Shown: piece by piece, positions 11,158-24,300 of the stretch | How the letters are laid out: each line of letters begins with the position of its first letter | How positions within the stretch are numbered: position 1 is the stretch's first letter | DNA from: Bolinopsis microptera | Taxonomy: Eukaryota > Ctenophora > Tentaculata > Lobata > Bolinopsidae | Assembly: GCF_026151205.1 (NCBI RefSeq) | Contig: NC_087079.1 | Coordinates: 16,610,945 to 16,674,944, forward strand | DNA length: 64,000 bases | Reading direction: 5' to 3' | Notes under the pieces: generated by a model | What the model was told of the DNA's origin: nothing | What the model saw: the letters and a program-made list of their open reading frames with translations, nothing else | Database searches by the model: none | Made by a program: the position numbers and the translations under genes

Positions 11158-11967
11158 GTGGACCTCTATTTGAACTGTGTGGGGTTCAGAGCTGTTGTAC
11201 GGAACAATGTTGATTACACTTCAGGTTTAACAACCTGCACTATTAACAATGTTGATAACACAAGCGATAGCGCCCTATCTGATGTCTCTTCTTCCCAGTT
11301 TCAGATCACTGCCTCTAACCAGACGAAGTTTTCGTTACAAAAAACCGGAAATCGTTATCTCTTTAACTTTTGAAGTAAGGCCCTTCGAAGTATAAAATTA
11401 TCTGCATTGATCTGAAACGAATTATTAAAATAACGGACTACCTCATATCAGGCTTGGTCAAATTGTTTATGTCCCCAGAATCAATCTCACCAATCTGGAC
11501 AAAAGGTTTTTCAATTTTGTTCTGAGATCTTTGCTCCAGTAATTACTATTAGTGATGTTGTAGGTTTATAACCTACCAAGGGCAAGACTCGTCGACGTTC
11601 TTGTCGTAGTATTTGGAACAAATATTTTACGAGTATCACCTGTTAAATCCAATGTACTAAATAAAAGAATTTTTAATCAAAATAATTGTAGCAACATTTA
11701 AATAAGAACCATGTCAGCTGTAAGTACAACTACAATTTCAGTATATAAATGAAATTATAAAAATAAAAGCAATCCTAAAACCGTCAGTAAAATTGAAATA
11801 CTTGCTTCGCATCAGTTTGAAAACGATACATGAACTAATATTCACACTGCCACCATATTCAATATTCGATCCCAGCGACACCAAATGATTCAAATAACGA
11901 CTAAAAACACCACAAATAATACATTATTCTTGCGGATGAAGGGTGCGGGCGAACATGGCACATGCAC

Positions 11968-12314
11968 TCATATACTCCCAGGAGTCCCCCGAGGTTTAGT
12001 ATAAAGCGGTGTTTTAAGTCTAGTAGGGGTCACTGTCACTGACGCCGGCCTGAACGGGGAACCTATCTTAACTGGAGTAGTTAACATTGAGTTCATAGTT
12101 AGGGGCGAGTCCCACTGAGACGAAGTGGATTTGAGACGTCTGTAGCTGGCGGTGGTTAGGAAGACGATCCCAATGACGATTAGAAGGACGAGGAGTCCCA
12201 GGACGACAGTGGGGAGGAGAGTGCTGATAAGTTCGGAAAACTCCAGTTTGATGGGAGGTGGAGTTAGGTCGGGTTCTGAGGGTGTTATCAGTACTTCGTA
12301 CACTTCCTTCTGAC
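11968..12314 (-). CDS. NUP210: NUP210 last exon, copy 2: transmembrane helix and tail
   Basis: Starts after CTGTTCCATCAG and completes the split Arg codon from the previous exon. Encodes QKEVYEVLITPSEPD, a proline patch, the helix LLPTVVLGLLVLLIVIGIVF, then a basic turn (YRRLK) and a tail rich in T-P and S-P pairs. The tail is typical of the short pore-facing end of gp210. Identical protein to copy 1. Confidence 0.85.
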
Positions 12315-15300
12315 CTGATGGAACAGAGTTAGAGACTAACATACTGAAGTTATTAGTTTTAACATTTTACCGATTAATTTGATGAAAAATGCGAGGAAAG
12401 AGTTTGTTGTTTTTACCAGCAGTTTCTAGCGAAACAAAACAAAGCAGCTAACCCAAGACCCAAGTACTAACCAGAAGTAGGACAGAGAAAAGTGAGAGAA
12501 TGTACAGCCTGGGTGTTCCAGTTGAGCAGGGAGAGGTGGAAGTGAGACGAGGTTTTAATAATGTTCAGATCACCGCCAGCTCTGTCGTCTAACGTCACCT
12601 GAACAAGGTTCCAGCTTTGAGCTAGTTTGTAATTTTATAAATAAATATAAAATTATATAAATAATAGACTGACCCGACGGTCACTGCATTGCCTGGGGAG
12701 TGGCGTCATGTATCTCTATGCTAATGTTTTCGAGAATTGGCTACCTAGAAAATATCGGATTGTGGGAAGCAAAACTTTAAAAGGCAAGACAGAGTGGTTC
12801 CCCCTAGTCTATGATATTTACCTGAACAAGCGAAAAGTCTCCCTCCACAAGGAAGATATCAGTAGTAGGACTCTCTGAAGAGAGAGAAGTCTTCTCTCCA
12901 GATAACTTAAAACCTGTAGAAAGTTATGAAACTTGCAGTTAGTGGTATGTTAAAGTGTCTGTATCTGTTATTAGTACGGTCTACCAAGATAATCTCTAGT
13001 CACGATGTGTGATGTCATTACACGTGTTCTACTCGAAGCTGCTTAAAAAATAATTGTTTCTGGAGGTTAAAAATGTAAGGGCAAGTTTACTCACGTGATA
13101 CGAATGGTATCTGGATGGAGCTGGATACAGCACCCTTTACTTTTACAGTCACCAGCGGAGATACGGTAGATACAGCTGCAAAAAATAATCGGTTAGATCT
13201 GCTGAATAAGTGGTTTAATTGGTGGTTTTGTAACTAATATGATACTTAAATTTCTCACTTTCTGTCCCCTTCTCTCTTTCTCTCTTTCTGTCCCTCCCTC
13301 ACAGCCTTACCTTACATTCCGTAATTTTTAATTAAGTTTGAGTGTGTTCTTTCACTCTCACTGGTAATATTTCATAATTTTGTTTGAGGTATGTACATTT
13401 TACTTCGGTCACTTGAAATTGCTTTTTTTCGGAGGCTTCGGTGCTGGTTTCGACTGAGCGGGTTCATACTTTTGCAACTTCTTAACTGCCAAAATTGTTA
13501 CACTAGTTGGCCATTGCATTGGTAGACACAATCTTAGCAAAATACTGCTAAATTGCAGTATTAAATTGCAGTACCTATTAAATTACAGTATTACATTTTC
13601 ATATTAAATACGCAAACGATATCCATCTTGTATGCCATGCTCCCGGAAATTATTAGACTGAAAATAGTCCAAATTTCAAAGAATATCTTTATAATCATTA
13701 ATGTAATATCTTAATCTCGGTATCGTGTTATTGCAACGGTCATCATGTATTTAAATGTTCTATTCAGTATTCTTAACAGTCGATATATGTAAACTATTAT
13801 AAGCATTTGAATAAGATGTGGGTAATAATAGGGAGGCGGTGCAAGCCTTTCAAACAGATAAACAGATCAAGTTAAATTATATTACGTGTCATATCAGCTT
13901 TTAAATTGATATTACAACCCTGTCCATTAAGAAGGCGGTAGCCACGTGACCACTTTCATCCATTCAGCTAATATTCAGGCTTCAGCCAACATATTATTCA
14001 GAACATGCTAGATTGAACAGTTTAAGTGCTGGTTCCATCTCACTGTGGCAACATGTAGGACACATTCCTTGTTAATGTTAAATTAGGAACAAAATAGGTA
14101 CGGTCCACCTTACACAATTTCGTGTTTTGGTAAAGTTCGTTTTACATTCCCTGCAGAATATGCGTTTCTCATCTTAGTCGGTAAGATAAGATAAAGTTAC
14201 GTTTAGCCGTAGGTATACAGACTATTATATCAATGGAAAGGTTGTTTAAAACGTGAGTTTTTAACGGCAATTTTAACGCGTTTAAATCTGATATTAAACA
14301 CAATCCTAGCCAATAGCACACTGAATAGACCAGTTGTTAAAAACGCTCTTTTCAAACATTATACATGAAGTTATACGCAATAAACCGCTCGACTAAACAC
14401 AGGATTGAGCACATCTCAAAAAATCGTTTAGCCGTACTTAACTTATTTGATAACCTTGATCAATATCTAACCTTTTAATTGATATTTTAGCCCTGTCCAT
14501 TAAAAATGTAGGAACCTTGTTCAGCCAATATAACAATGATTACTAGGAACATTTTGTAGAACATTTCTATCAGAACAAGGCAGTAATCTCATCGTGGCAA
14601 AAGTATGGTGTTTTCTGCTCATATGTTTTCCCCCATCAACATTTTATGATTAAAAAGGCAACAGGATCGATGCGATGGTAGATTAAAATCTATAACTAAA
14701 GAAAACGGGAGAAATTCTTGTAAAGTACCCTCTCTGGAGGATGTGCGTGACTCATCCAAGTTTGTGAGATAAGATAAAGGTAATGTAAATTAACTTAAAA
14801 ATTAGCCGTAGATTTACTTGATACTTCTGATTACGTAATTTTAAAATTACACGAAACTTTATCTTGATTTTGAAGACCTCCGATATTCGAGAATTGATGA
14901 TATTTTCACTAATAAAACGATTTTGTAAACTAGAATTATACCATATACAGGGAGTACCACGTACAGAAAGTGTGACTTTTTTGATAAATGATACAAAATA
15001 TTATATTATGAAGGAGCAGTTGCTAAAAAATCTACATCACATTGTGTACGAGGGACCATATTGTCTAACAAAACTTCATACCGACTACCGAGCAGTGATA
15101 TAACTTCATACCACTCTTCTCCAAACTCAACACAAGGTTTGGAAGTAACAAGATACGGGATCTGCTGATCAGAAACCTCGTGATGATATGTAATAGTTGT
15201 AAGATAAGAGAAAATTTGATATACCTTAACTGGAGTGACTTTATCGTGACATACCATGCAGTTGTACAACTCGTGATTTTATGGAATTGGTATGTGCGCT

Positions 15301-18300
15301 GTGTTTCAGTAGCCGGCCTCTACTCTCAGTCTACAGTTTGCTATTTGTTTAGTCCTTTTAATTCTGGTAATCTTTTATTATTTTAAAACTTAGATCAACA
15401 CTTAATTTATTTTTAAAGATCACAATTCTGACATAAATGAATACTATCGTCACAGACGATAGTATATTGCGAAACTTTTCAATTTGCAGTTTCTGAAGAA
15501 AAACAACTCTGTTTTATATCGAAAAAAGTTATCAACTCCATTTTTCACAATCACTCTGCCACTGGTTTACGCACACCTTACTTTGTAATATTTGTAATAG
15601 TAATATAATATTTGTGATATTATGTTAGTAATTAAAAGTAATTAAAAGAATTCAAACTGCCATAAATGAATACTATCGTCACAGCCGACATGGTTGCAAA
15701 ACTTTTCAATTTGCAGTTTCTGAAGAAAAACGACTCTGTTTTATATTGAAAAAAGTTATCAACTCCATTTTTCACAATCACTCTGCCACTGGTTTACGCA
15801 CACCTTTGTAATATTTGTAATAGTAATATGATATTTGTGATATTATGTTAGTAATTACCAACATAAAAGAGCGCAAAAATGGGTCGAATAGGTAACGTTT
15901 TCATCTTAAATATGGTTTCAAATAGTATCAATCATGCCGCATAATTAAATCCTTATATTTTAACTTTCTAGCTGGTCATGGTTATAATGGATAAGGACCC
16001 AGTGGAACTGGGCTACAAGAACGTAGGAAAGAAGACGGCTATGGATAAAAGGGACTTTGTGGTGTTTGCGGGGTTTCTGATACTGATGGAGGGAGTTGGG
16101 GCACTTATGGGGATGATGACGGCACCTGGCGGAGCCATGAGACCGGATGATGATTGGTTAGTAACCGTGGCAACCACAGTAACTGTAGTAACCACAGTAA
16201 CTGTAGTAACCGTAGTAACCGTAGTAACTGTAGTAACTATAGTAACTGTAGTAACTGTAGTAACCACAGTAACTGTAGTAACTGTAGTAACTGTAGTATC
16301 TGTAGTAACCGTAGTAACTGTAGTAACTGTAGTAACTGTAGTAACTGTAGTAACTGTAGTAACCTTAGTAACTGTAGTAACTGTAGTAACTGTAGTAACT
16401 GTAGTAACTGTAGTAACTGTAGTAACCGTAGTAACTGTAGTAACCGTAGTAACCACAGTAACTGTAGTAACCACAGTAGTAACCGTAGTAACCGTAGTCA
16501 ACGTAGTAACTGTAGTAACTGTAACCTTAGTAACTGTAGTATCTGTAGTAACTGTAGTAACCGTAGTAACCGTAGTAACTGTAGTAACTGTAGTAACTGT
16601 AGTAACCGTAGTAACTGTAGTAACTGTAGTAACTGTAGTAACCGTAGTAACTGTAGTAACTGTAGTAACTGTAGTAACTGTAGTAACTGTAGTAACCGTA
16701 GTAACCGTAGTAACCACAGTAGTAACTGTAGTAACCGTAGTAACTGTAGTAACCACAGTAGTAACTGTAGTAACCGTAGTAACTGTAGTAACCGTAGTAA
16801 CCGTAGTAACTGTAGTAACTGTAGTAACTGTAGTAACCGTAGTAACCGTAGTAACTGTAGTAACTGTAGTAACCGTAGTAACTGTAGTAACCGTAGTAAC
16901 TGTAGTAACTGTAGTAACTGTAGTAACCGTAGTAACTGTAGTAACTGTAGTAACTGTAGTAACCGTAGTAACTGTAGTAACTGTAGTAACTGTAGTAACC
17001 ACAGTAACTGTAGTAACCACAGTAACTGTAGTAACCACAGTAAGTTTCATGTATAAAACTTGTAGTGAGCTATGTTATCCTTCATTTTCTTTCGGTTTAT
17101 GCAGTAAGATAAAATGGCATGCGTTATAGAATTGCTGCCATCGTCAAACAACGCGGAACCAGTTAAATATTACTTATAATATGGCTGGCTATAATTAAAT
17201 CATGGTTAAAACACACATAACCCCGGCATGCGCAGGGATTATATTTCAATTTTTCCCGCGACGCGCGGGAAAAATTTATAATAATTTCGAGTGCGAAGCA
17301 CGAGGGATTATTATGAAAATAACCCCGACGTGCTTTAGCACGAGGGGTTATTTTAATATAACTTAAGCGTGCCGGTGTTATGTGTTATAAACCCCTCCGG
17401 GTTAGTGCTAGGACCAACAAATTTGACATTTTACTCTTAATTCTAGCTATATGAGATCAGTATGGAAAATATGAAATGGAATTGGGGACTACCAAATAAA
17501 TACAACTAAGGTACTATGACATTTGAAATTGGCGTTATATCTAAACATTATTCCTCAGTCAGAACGTAGAATGAATATCGATAAGGGGCGTCGAGTTAAG
17601 CCTGGCAAGCGATAAAAGGTGGAGCTAATAATGATATCGTGTCATGAAGTTCATCAAAGTAGACGACTATAATAGTTATTAATACATGGCTTATATCAAA
17701 CACGACAAAATTAACCGGACAAATGTAACCGTCGAGACAAGTTCTGGAACTAGTCCAATTAATGTAAGAGTTTAAGTAATGTAAGCAGTGTGCTGGAGTT
17801 TTGCCAGCGCCTGCAGTTAGACCGATACGTAGATCAAGTGTATTTATAGTTCTTACGTTAAGCCATAGGTCACGTGACATTTTTTACCAATGCGCGTCAA
17901 TGTAGTTAGTCACGTGATACACGTCATCAAAACACGTGACAGTGCGCGGTTGAAATTCTCATGGAATATCAAAACAAAACAAATCTTGTTGAGCCAAATT
18001 AGCGGGGCGGGATTATAGAAGCTGTGCCGGGGTTATTTATTCAGCGGGAAAAAACTAACAGCGGGAGCCGGGATTATCAGAATCTATTTAGCGGGAGCCG
18101 GGATTATCAGAATCTTATTCTAACCCGGAGGGGTTTATAAACTAAATTTCGCGGCGGTGTACGTGTCTGGCATATTTTCAATCTTTATTTTTTGGCTTAC
18201 TTTTTATCTTTATTTTTCGGTGACGCGCATTGTCATTAATGCTGTAAAGTGCGAACCTCTTAGCTAAAATCACGCTTTTATTTTGTAACGTCATTTTCCT

Positions 18301-21300
18301 CCCCTTCATCACATTGAGACATTGAGGACCAGGACACACTCACAGAATGTAAATTCGCCATTAGAGGTGCAAGAAATGATTATTTTGTGATTTCTGCACA
18401 ATTAACAGATATAAAGAGATGAATGACTTAATTATGTGACATTTGAATCTTTTTGGACCACATATTAAAATTTGGTTAACTTTCATAGCATACTCCTTGA
18501 GATACAAGTATTTTAAAATGCTTCACAAAATTTTGGCAGTGAAAAATCAATCTCTAGTGCCACCTTTTTATGAACGTGTCCATATAGCAGATTAAAATGT
18601 TAACATACGTGTATAATTATATACTATATATACGATACACAGATACTTTTATTTTGCATCAACTCCCTTTTTAAAGACGAAGGTTGCACAATTCTTGCTG
18701 CAACCATTCTACTAGTTTTATGAACGTCATGGTTCTGTGTCAGTGAATCTCGATTTGTAACAATGGCCTGAGTGTGGGTTACTTCTAGCAACCATGCTAT
18801 CACGTGACACAACACACACGTGACACCAGTGGTCGACCGGGGCCCCGGTCCCGGTCCCGGCCCCGGCCAAAATCACAACCCCCGGCCCCGGCCAAAATTT
18901 GGCAATTCGCCGGGGGTAAACCCCGGCCCCGGCCCCGGCCAATAAATTTACCCCCGGCCCCGGCCAAAAAACCATGCATTTACCGGGGGCACAGCCGGGG
19001 ATTTCATGATTGATTTTGGCACATTTTTGAAAAAAATCAAACACAATTTAATGGTTATTATGAAAATTCAAAGTTATTTTTTCAAATTATTTTTTATATT
19101 TTTCAAAATTATTATAAAATTCACGTTTCAATTTCTGACTACAGTTTGGAAAACTACCCCCAGCCCCGGCCCCGGCCCCGTCAAAATGGAAGATTTCCCG
19201 GCCCCGGCCAATTCTCAGTGGCCGGCCCCGGCCCCGGCTATATTGGGGCTCCCCGGCCCCGGCCCCGGTCAGAATCCTGCCCCCGGTCGACCACTGCGTG
19301 ACACAACACACACGTGACAAAACACACACGTGACACAACGCACACGTGACACAACACACACGTGACACAACGCACACGTGACACAACACAGACGTGACAA
19401 AACACACACGTGACACAACACAGACGTGACACAACACATCACGTGACACAACACACACGTGACACAACACACACGTGACACAACACAGACGTGACACAAC
19501 ACACACGTGACACAACACACACGTGACACAACACACACGTGACACAACACAGACGTGACAAAACACAGACGTGACACAACACAGACGTGACACAACACAT
19601 CACGTGACACAACACACACGTGACACAACACACACGTGACACAACACAGACGTGACACAACACACACGTGACACAACACACACGTGACACAACACACACG
19701 TGACAAAACACACACGTGACACAACGCACACGTGACACAACACACACGTGACACAACGCACACGTGACACAACACAGACGTGACAAAACACACACGTGAC
19801 ACAACACAGACGTGACACAACACATCACGTGACACAACACACACGTGACACAACACACACGTGACACAACACAGACGTGACACAACACACACGTGACACA
19901 ACACACACGTGACACAACACACACGTGACACAACACAGACGTGACAAAACACAGACGTGACACAACACAGACGTGACACAACACATCACGTGACACAACA
20001 CACACGTGACACAACACACACGTGACACAACACAGACGTGACACAACACACACGTGACACAACACACACGTGACACAACACACACGTGACAAAACACACA
20101 CGTGACACAACGCACACGTGACACAACGCACACGTGACACAACACACACGTGACACAACGCACACGTGACACAACACACACGTGACACAACACACACGTG
20201 ACACAACACACACGTGACACAACACACACGTGACACAACACACACGTGACACAACACACACGTGACACAACACACACGTGACACAACACACACGTGACAC
20301 AACACACACGTGACACAACACACACGTGACACAACCTGACAAAACACACACGTGACACAACACATCACGTGACACAACACACACGTGACACAACACACAC
20401 GTGACACAACACACACGTGACACAACACACACGTGACACCACACACACGTGACACAAAGTATATGACCGTCAGAATACACCTTTATAACCTTTATAAACA
20501 TTTTACAGGTTCGACAATCTAGTGAAACCATCCTGGAACCCCCCTAACTGGGTATTTGGCCCAGTCTGGACTCTCCTTTATTTTATGATTGCTCTTTCTG
20601 CCTTCAAAGTGTACCGGAAAATCGGTTTCAGTCAGGTAAATTAAACGTTTGAGTGCTTAATCATGATTTAAGACGAGGTTTATAGGGTAATTTTACTGCA
20701 ATTACCTCATGAATCATAAACTATCGATCCCACGAATTTCATCATGATGTTATATTACATGCTGTTCAAATGAATTAACTAAATAATAAACGGTTGCAAC
20801 GACGTAACGTCTCAAATTCTGATTACAACCATATATTAATATAACAAGACCTCAGGCGCCAAACGCCATGACCAATTGCATTTACCAATTATCTATATAA
20901 TATAATAATTATATTATCCGTATCCCAGGCCCTTCCTTGGATGGTGTTCTTCATCCAGATAACACTCAACTTTGCCTGGCCTCTAATCTTCTTTGTGGGA
21001 CATCAGCTTCTAGGGGTGAGTTTTGTAGCGCTTTTTAAATCACGTGACGCATTTCTTATCAAATCAAGTGGACTGATACTGATCATTCTGAGCATGTGTG
21101 GATCTGAATAATCAGTAGTGGATTTCTTTAGAACCAAACATTTGTTCATTGGTGATCGGGCTGTGTCATCCACTGCCTTCTTCTGAAGCCTCTTGTACAA
21201 TTGGTCTGAGTCTTTGTTTACTGTTCCACTCTAAAGACAGCAATATAACTTTTATTCGACTTATTTAATATAGTTTAGATGGCTAATTATTAATAATCAG

Positions 21301-24300
21301 CAGTCAATTTATCAAACAACTGATAATTAACAAATTTTCAGGGGTTGATCGATATTCTTCTGATGCTTGTCTTCATAATCCTCAACATCTCAGTCTTCAT
21401 CCCGGTAGAAAAGTCAGCAGGACTCCTCCTCCTACCCTACCTAGCATGGGTCACCTTCGCCACCTATCTTAACTACACTCTGTGGAGACTCAACCCTGAT
21501 GCATCTACCTCGCATTTGTGTTACATCTTCTCCGATAATGTCTTCCTGTGTAACAACTGATAAGCTTCGTAACTTAAATAACGTAATGGTTAAATAATCT
21601 AGTGGCTGAGGCGTGAGAACTACCCAAGACAATTACTCGAATTGATTACGGTTGCGGAGGTAGCACCATTTGGGCGAAATTACCAACTTAATTACTACAT
21701 ATTTCTTGTCTTTTGATGTATTATTATAACAGCATTTTTAAAAGCATTGAGCAAAGCAAAATCAAAATAATCTATATTGCGTTATCAAGATTAATGATTA
21801 CAAGATTTGATTCCACATTTATTTCTATTAAGCAGTCTGCCGCATATGATTAAATGACGTGACCCTCTCTAAAATTGTTCCCCAAAAAAGCCACATCGTC
21901 TTACTATTTAACTGATCGAAGAATAATCTCGATTCTCGAGCAATGCCCATAAAAAGTTAACAACTTAAAGAGTTAACTACATTTCCTAACCCTCCCTGCG
22001 ACCTCTTATAATACTGGTAACATCATTTTAATCATTTCTTTGCGGAGTTCCTAATCAAGGTCGCCTTTCTCCAGCTCTTTACATGATGTACGATTTAGGC
22101 ATGACAACGGCTAAAGTGCCCCTGGAATTGGGCTACAAGTTAGACTACGAGCCGTCAGCACCGCGGATCAGTAAGAAGGATTTGCTGATGTTTCTTGCGT
22201 TCCTGCTGCTGACTGAGGGAGGCGGTGCTATTATCGGGATAGCATCTGCTGGCCAGATCGCTACATGGTAAGAATATGGGGGTGCATTTGTTGTTTTAGT
22301 TTAATTTTTAAGTTTTAGAGGTTGGCCAGTATTATTTCTCAGTTATATTCGGTTAGATTTAGCAAGCTGATTTTCATGACGATTTGTCATGTTTTATCGT
22401 GATTCCAAAGAGAATACTGTACTAATTTAATATAACCCGCAGGTACAAAGATCTGGTTAAGCCATCCTGGAACCCACCAAACTGGCTCTTCGGGCCCATG
22501 TGGACTACTCTATATTTCCTGCAGGCCGTCTCCGCTTTCATGATCTGGAAGAGCATCGGATTTAAGAAGGTTACATTTTGCAAATTATAGCTCTTTTTTT
22601 TGCTAGTTTTCTTGGCTTATTCATTCGGCAGGTGAAAATTCATGCTCAAAGGTACATGGTGATTGAAATGTTTAAAGGTCTCCTACTCTTATTAGAATAT
22701 ATCTACATCAGACTATTTGCTTCTCTCATGATAACTTCTTAACCTACAGGCTCTACCCTGGCTCCTATTCTTCACTCAGTTGGCCCTGAATTTTGCTTGG
22801 ACACCCATCTTCTTCATAGCTCACCAACTCCTTTGGGTAAGCGTTATTAGAAACACCCATCTTCTTCATAGCTCACGAACTCCTTTGGGTTAGCGTTATT
22901 AGAAACACCCATCTTCTTCATAGCTCACGAACTCCTTTGGGTTAGCGTTATTAGAAATCTTAGTTGTTTTTTATGAACCCTGATTATAACAGTGTGTGAT
23001 ACACACTCTCTGGCTCGTAGGATTAACCCCCCTACAGCTAGTATAGCGCCTCGGCACAGAGTGGCTTCGGGTTACTGAAAAAGGAGATAAGCACCTCAGG
23101 CCATCCCAACGTTCGGGAGAGACCTGCCCTTGTTGTTGTTGTTGTTGATTATAACATTGTTATGAATTGCTCGTAGAATCAAGATTAACAGACAAAACTT
23201 CAGGCATCAGTGGAAAGCACATTCCAAGCATTCTTTATCCTGTTCACGATAACGATATTCGGTGACATAAACAAGACAGCAGGGCTCCTCTTGTTGCCTT
23301 ACTTGGCCTGGGTTACCTTCGCTACTTACCTTTCCTTCACCATCTGGCAACTGAACCCTGAAACTCTGGGATTGTGGATCATATTCGATTGATGTGGGGC
23401 ACTAATTGATGGGCACTAATGAGGCACTAATGGGGCACTAATGGGGGGCACTAATGGGCACTAATGGGGCACTAATGGGGCACTAATGGGTCGCTCGGGT
23501 ATTCGGGTAACGTGTCGAAATTTCAATCCAGGTTCCAGAGTGTAAGCGGATTAATTTTTTTGCAGAGGATCGGGACAATGACAGTATTGGACTGCTTGGT
23601 GATGTTGTGTGCTTTTATGTTTTAATATTTGCTAACGTTAAGAGCCGAGACCGAATTTTTATTTTGAAGTTTTAAGAGGCTGTTTTGAGTGAAATTTTGA
23701 GTGAACATTAAAACTTTTTTTCGTGACCCAACAAATGAGGATGTTTCAAAACTCGTTTCCAAATTTTGAGTGCCGCTCAAAATTCAACAAATGAGGCTGT
23801 TAAAATTATTGTAACTTGTAGCTTATGTATTACAATTTAAGATTAAAATAAAATTCATCATAAACATGGTAAATATTTCTGTGATATCTGGCTCCCTTTA
23901 AACAGAGATTATATCTCGTAGCTACTCCACCGCGGCTGGCCGCTGTTATTATTACTGAGACAGATCAGACTCAATACAATATCTTAGTTGCCAACAGAAC
24001 AACATCTTTGTAGTTGTTAGTCACGTGACATACAGCTATATCTGCCAGAGCAACCTGTGTAATCATCATAATTGCTTTCGCTATCTTAGGGACGTTCCGT
24101 GTCGTTGTAGTACACACGTATAGATATATTGAGCGATACAGTTTTCAAAAAGATCTTGCTCAAGCGGGCTTCTACGCTTATTGCTAATTGCACTGCAAAT
24201 CCTAAATTTGATGAAAATTTGGCAAAGACAAGCTTCTTAATTAATTAAGATACGATCTTTAGTAAATGCTGCTATAACTGTCTAGGTCTGTGGCTAAATT

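Larger units (their letters stand above)
10318..16136. repeat. Segmental duplication, copy 2 (about 5.8 kb)
   Basis: Partner of 4216-9724. This copy keeps the intact PLAT exon, the NUP210 exons that the host transcript reaches first, and the TSPO exon 1 that still has its donor. It alone carries an extra internal tandem duplication near 15430-15850. Confidence 0.9.

Noticed and set aside
15006-15269. Minus-strand 87-codon frame that is also open in duplication copy 1 (8869-9069)
   Set aside because: Conservation is explained by the recent duplication; no domain, partner exon or clear splice sites.
16013-17056. Long SNCSNCSN and TTVTTV frames
   Set aside because: Shadows of the 9-bp intronic array of TSPO-A.
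17596-17880. Minus-strand frame with GLTAGAGKTP, resembling a Walker A loop
   Set aside because: It lies wholly inside an inverted-repeat element and lacks any other motor or helicase motif; the match is too short.
19087-20531. Cysteine-rich frames (CVLCHVCVVSR repeats) that could look like a metal-binding protein
   Set aside because: Minus-strand reading of the 16-bp E-box satellite; several frames look alike and none has start, splice or UTR context.
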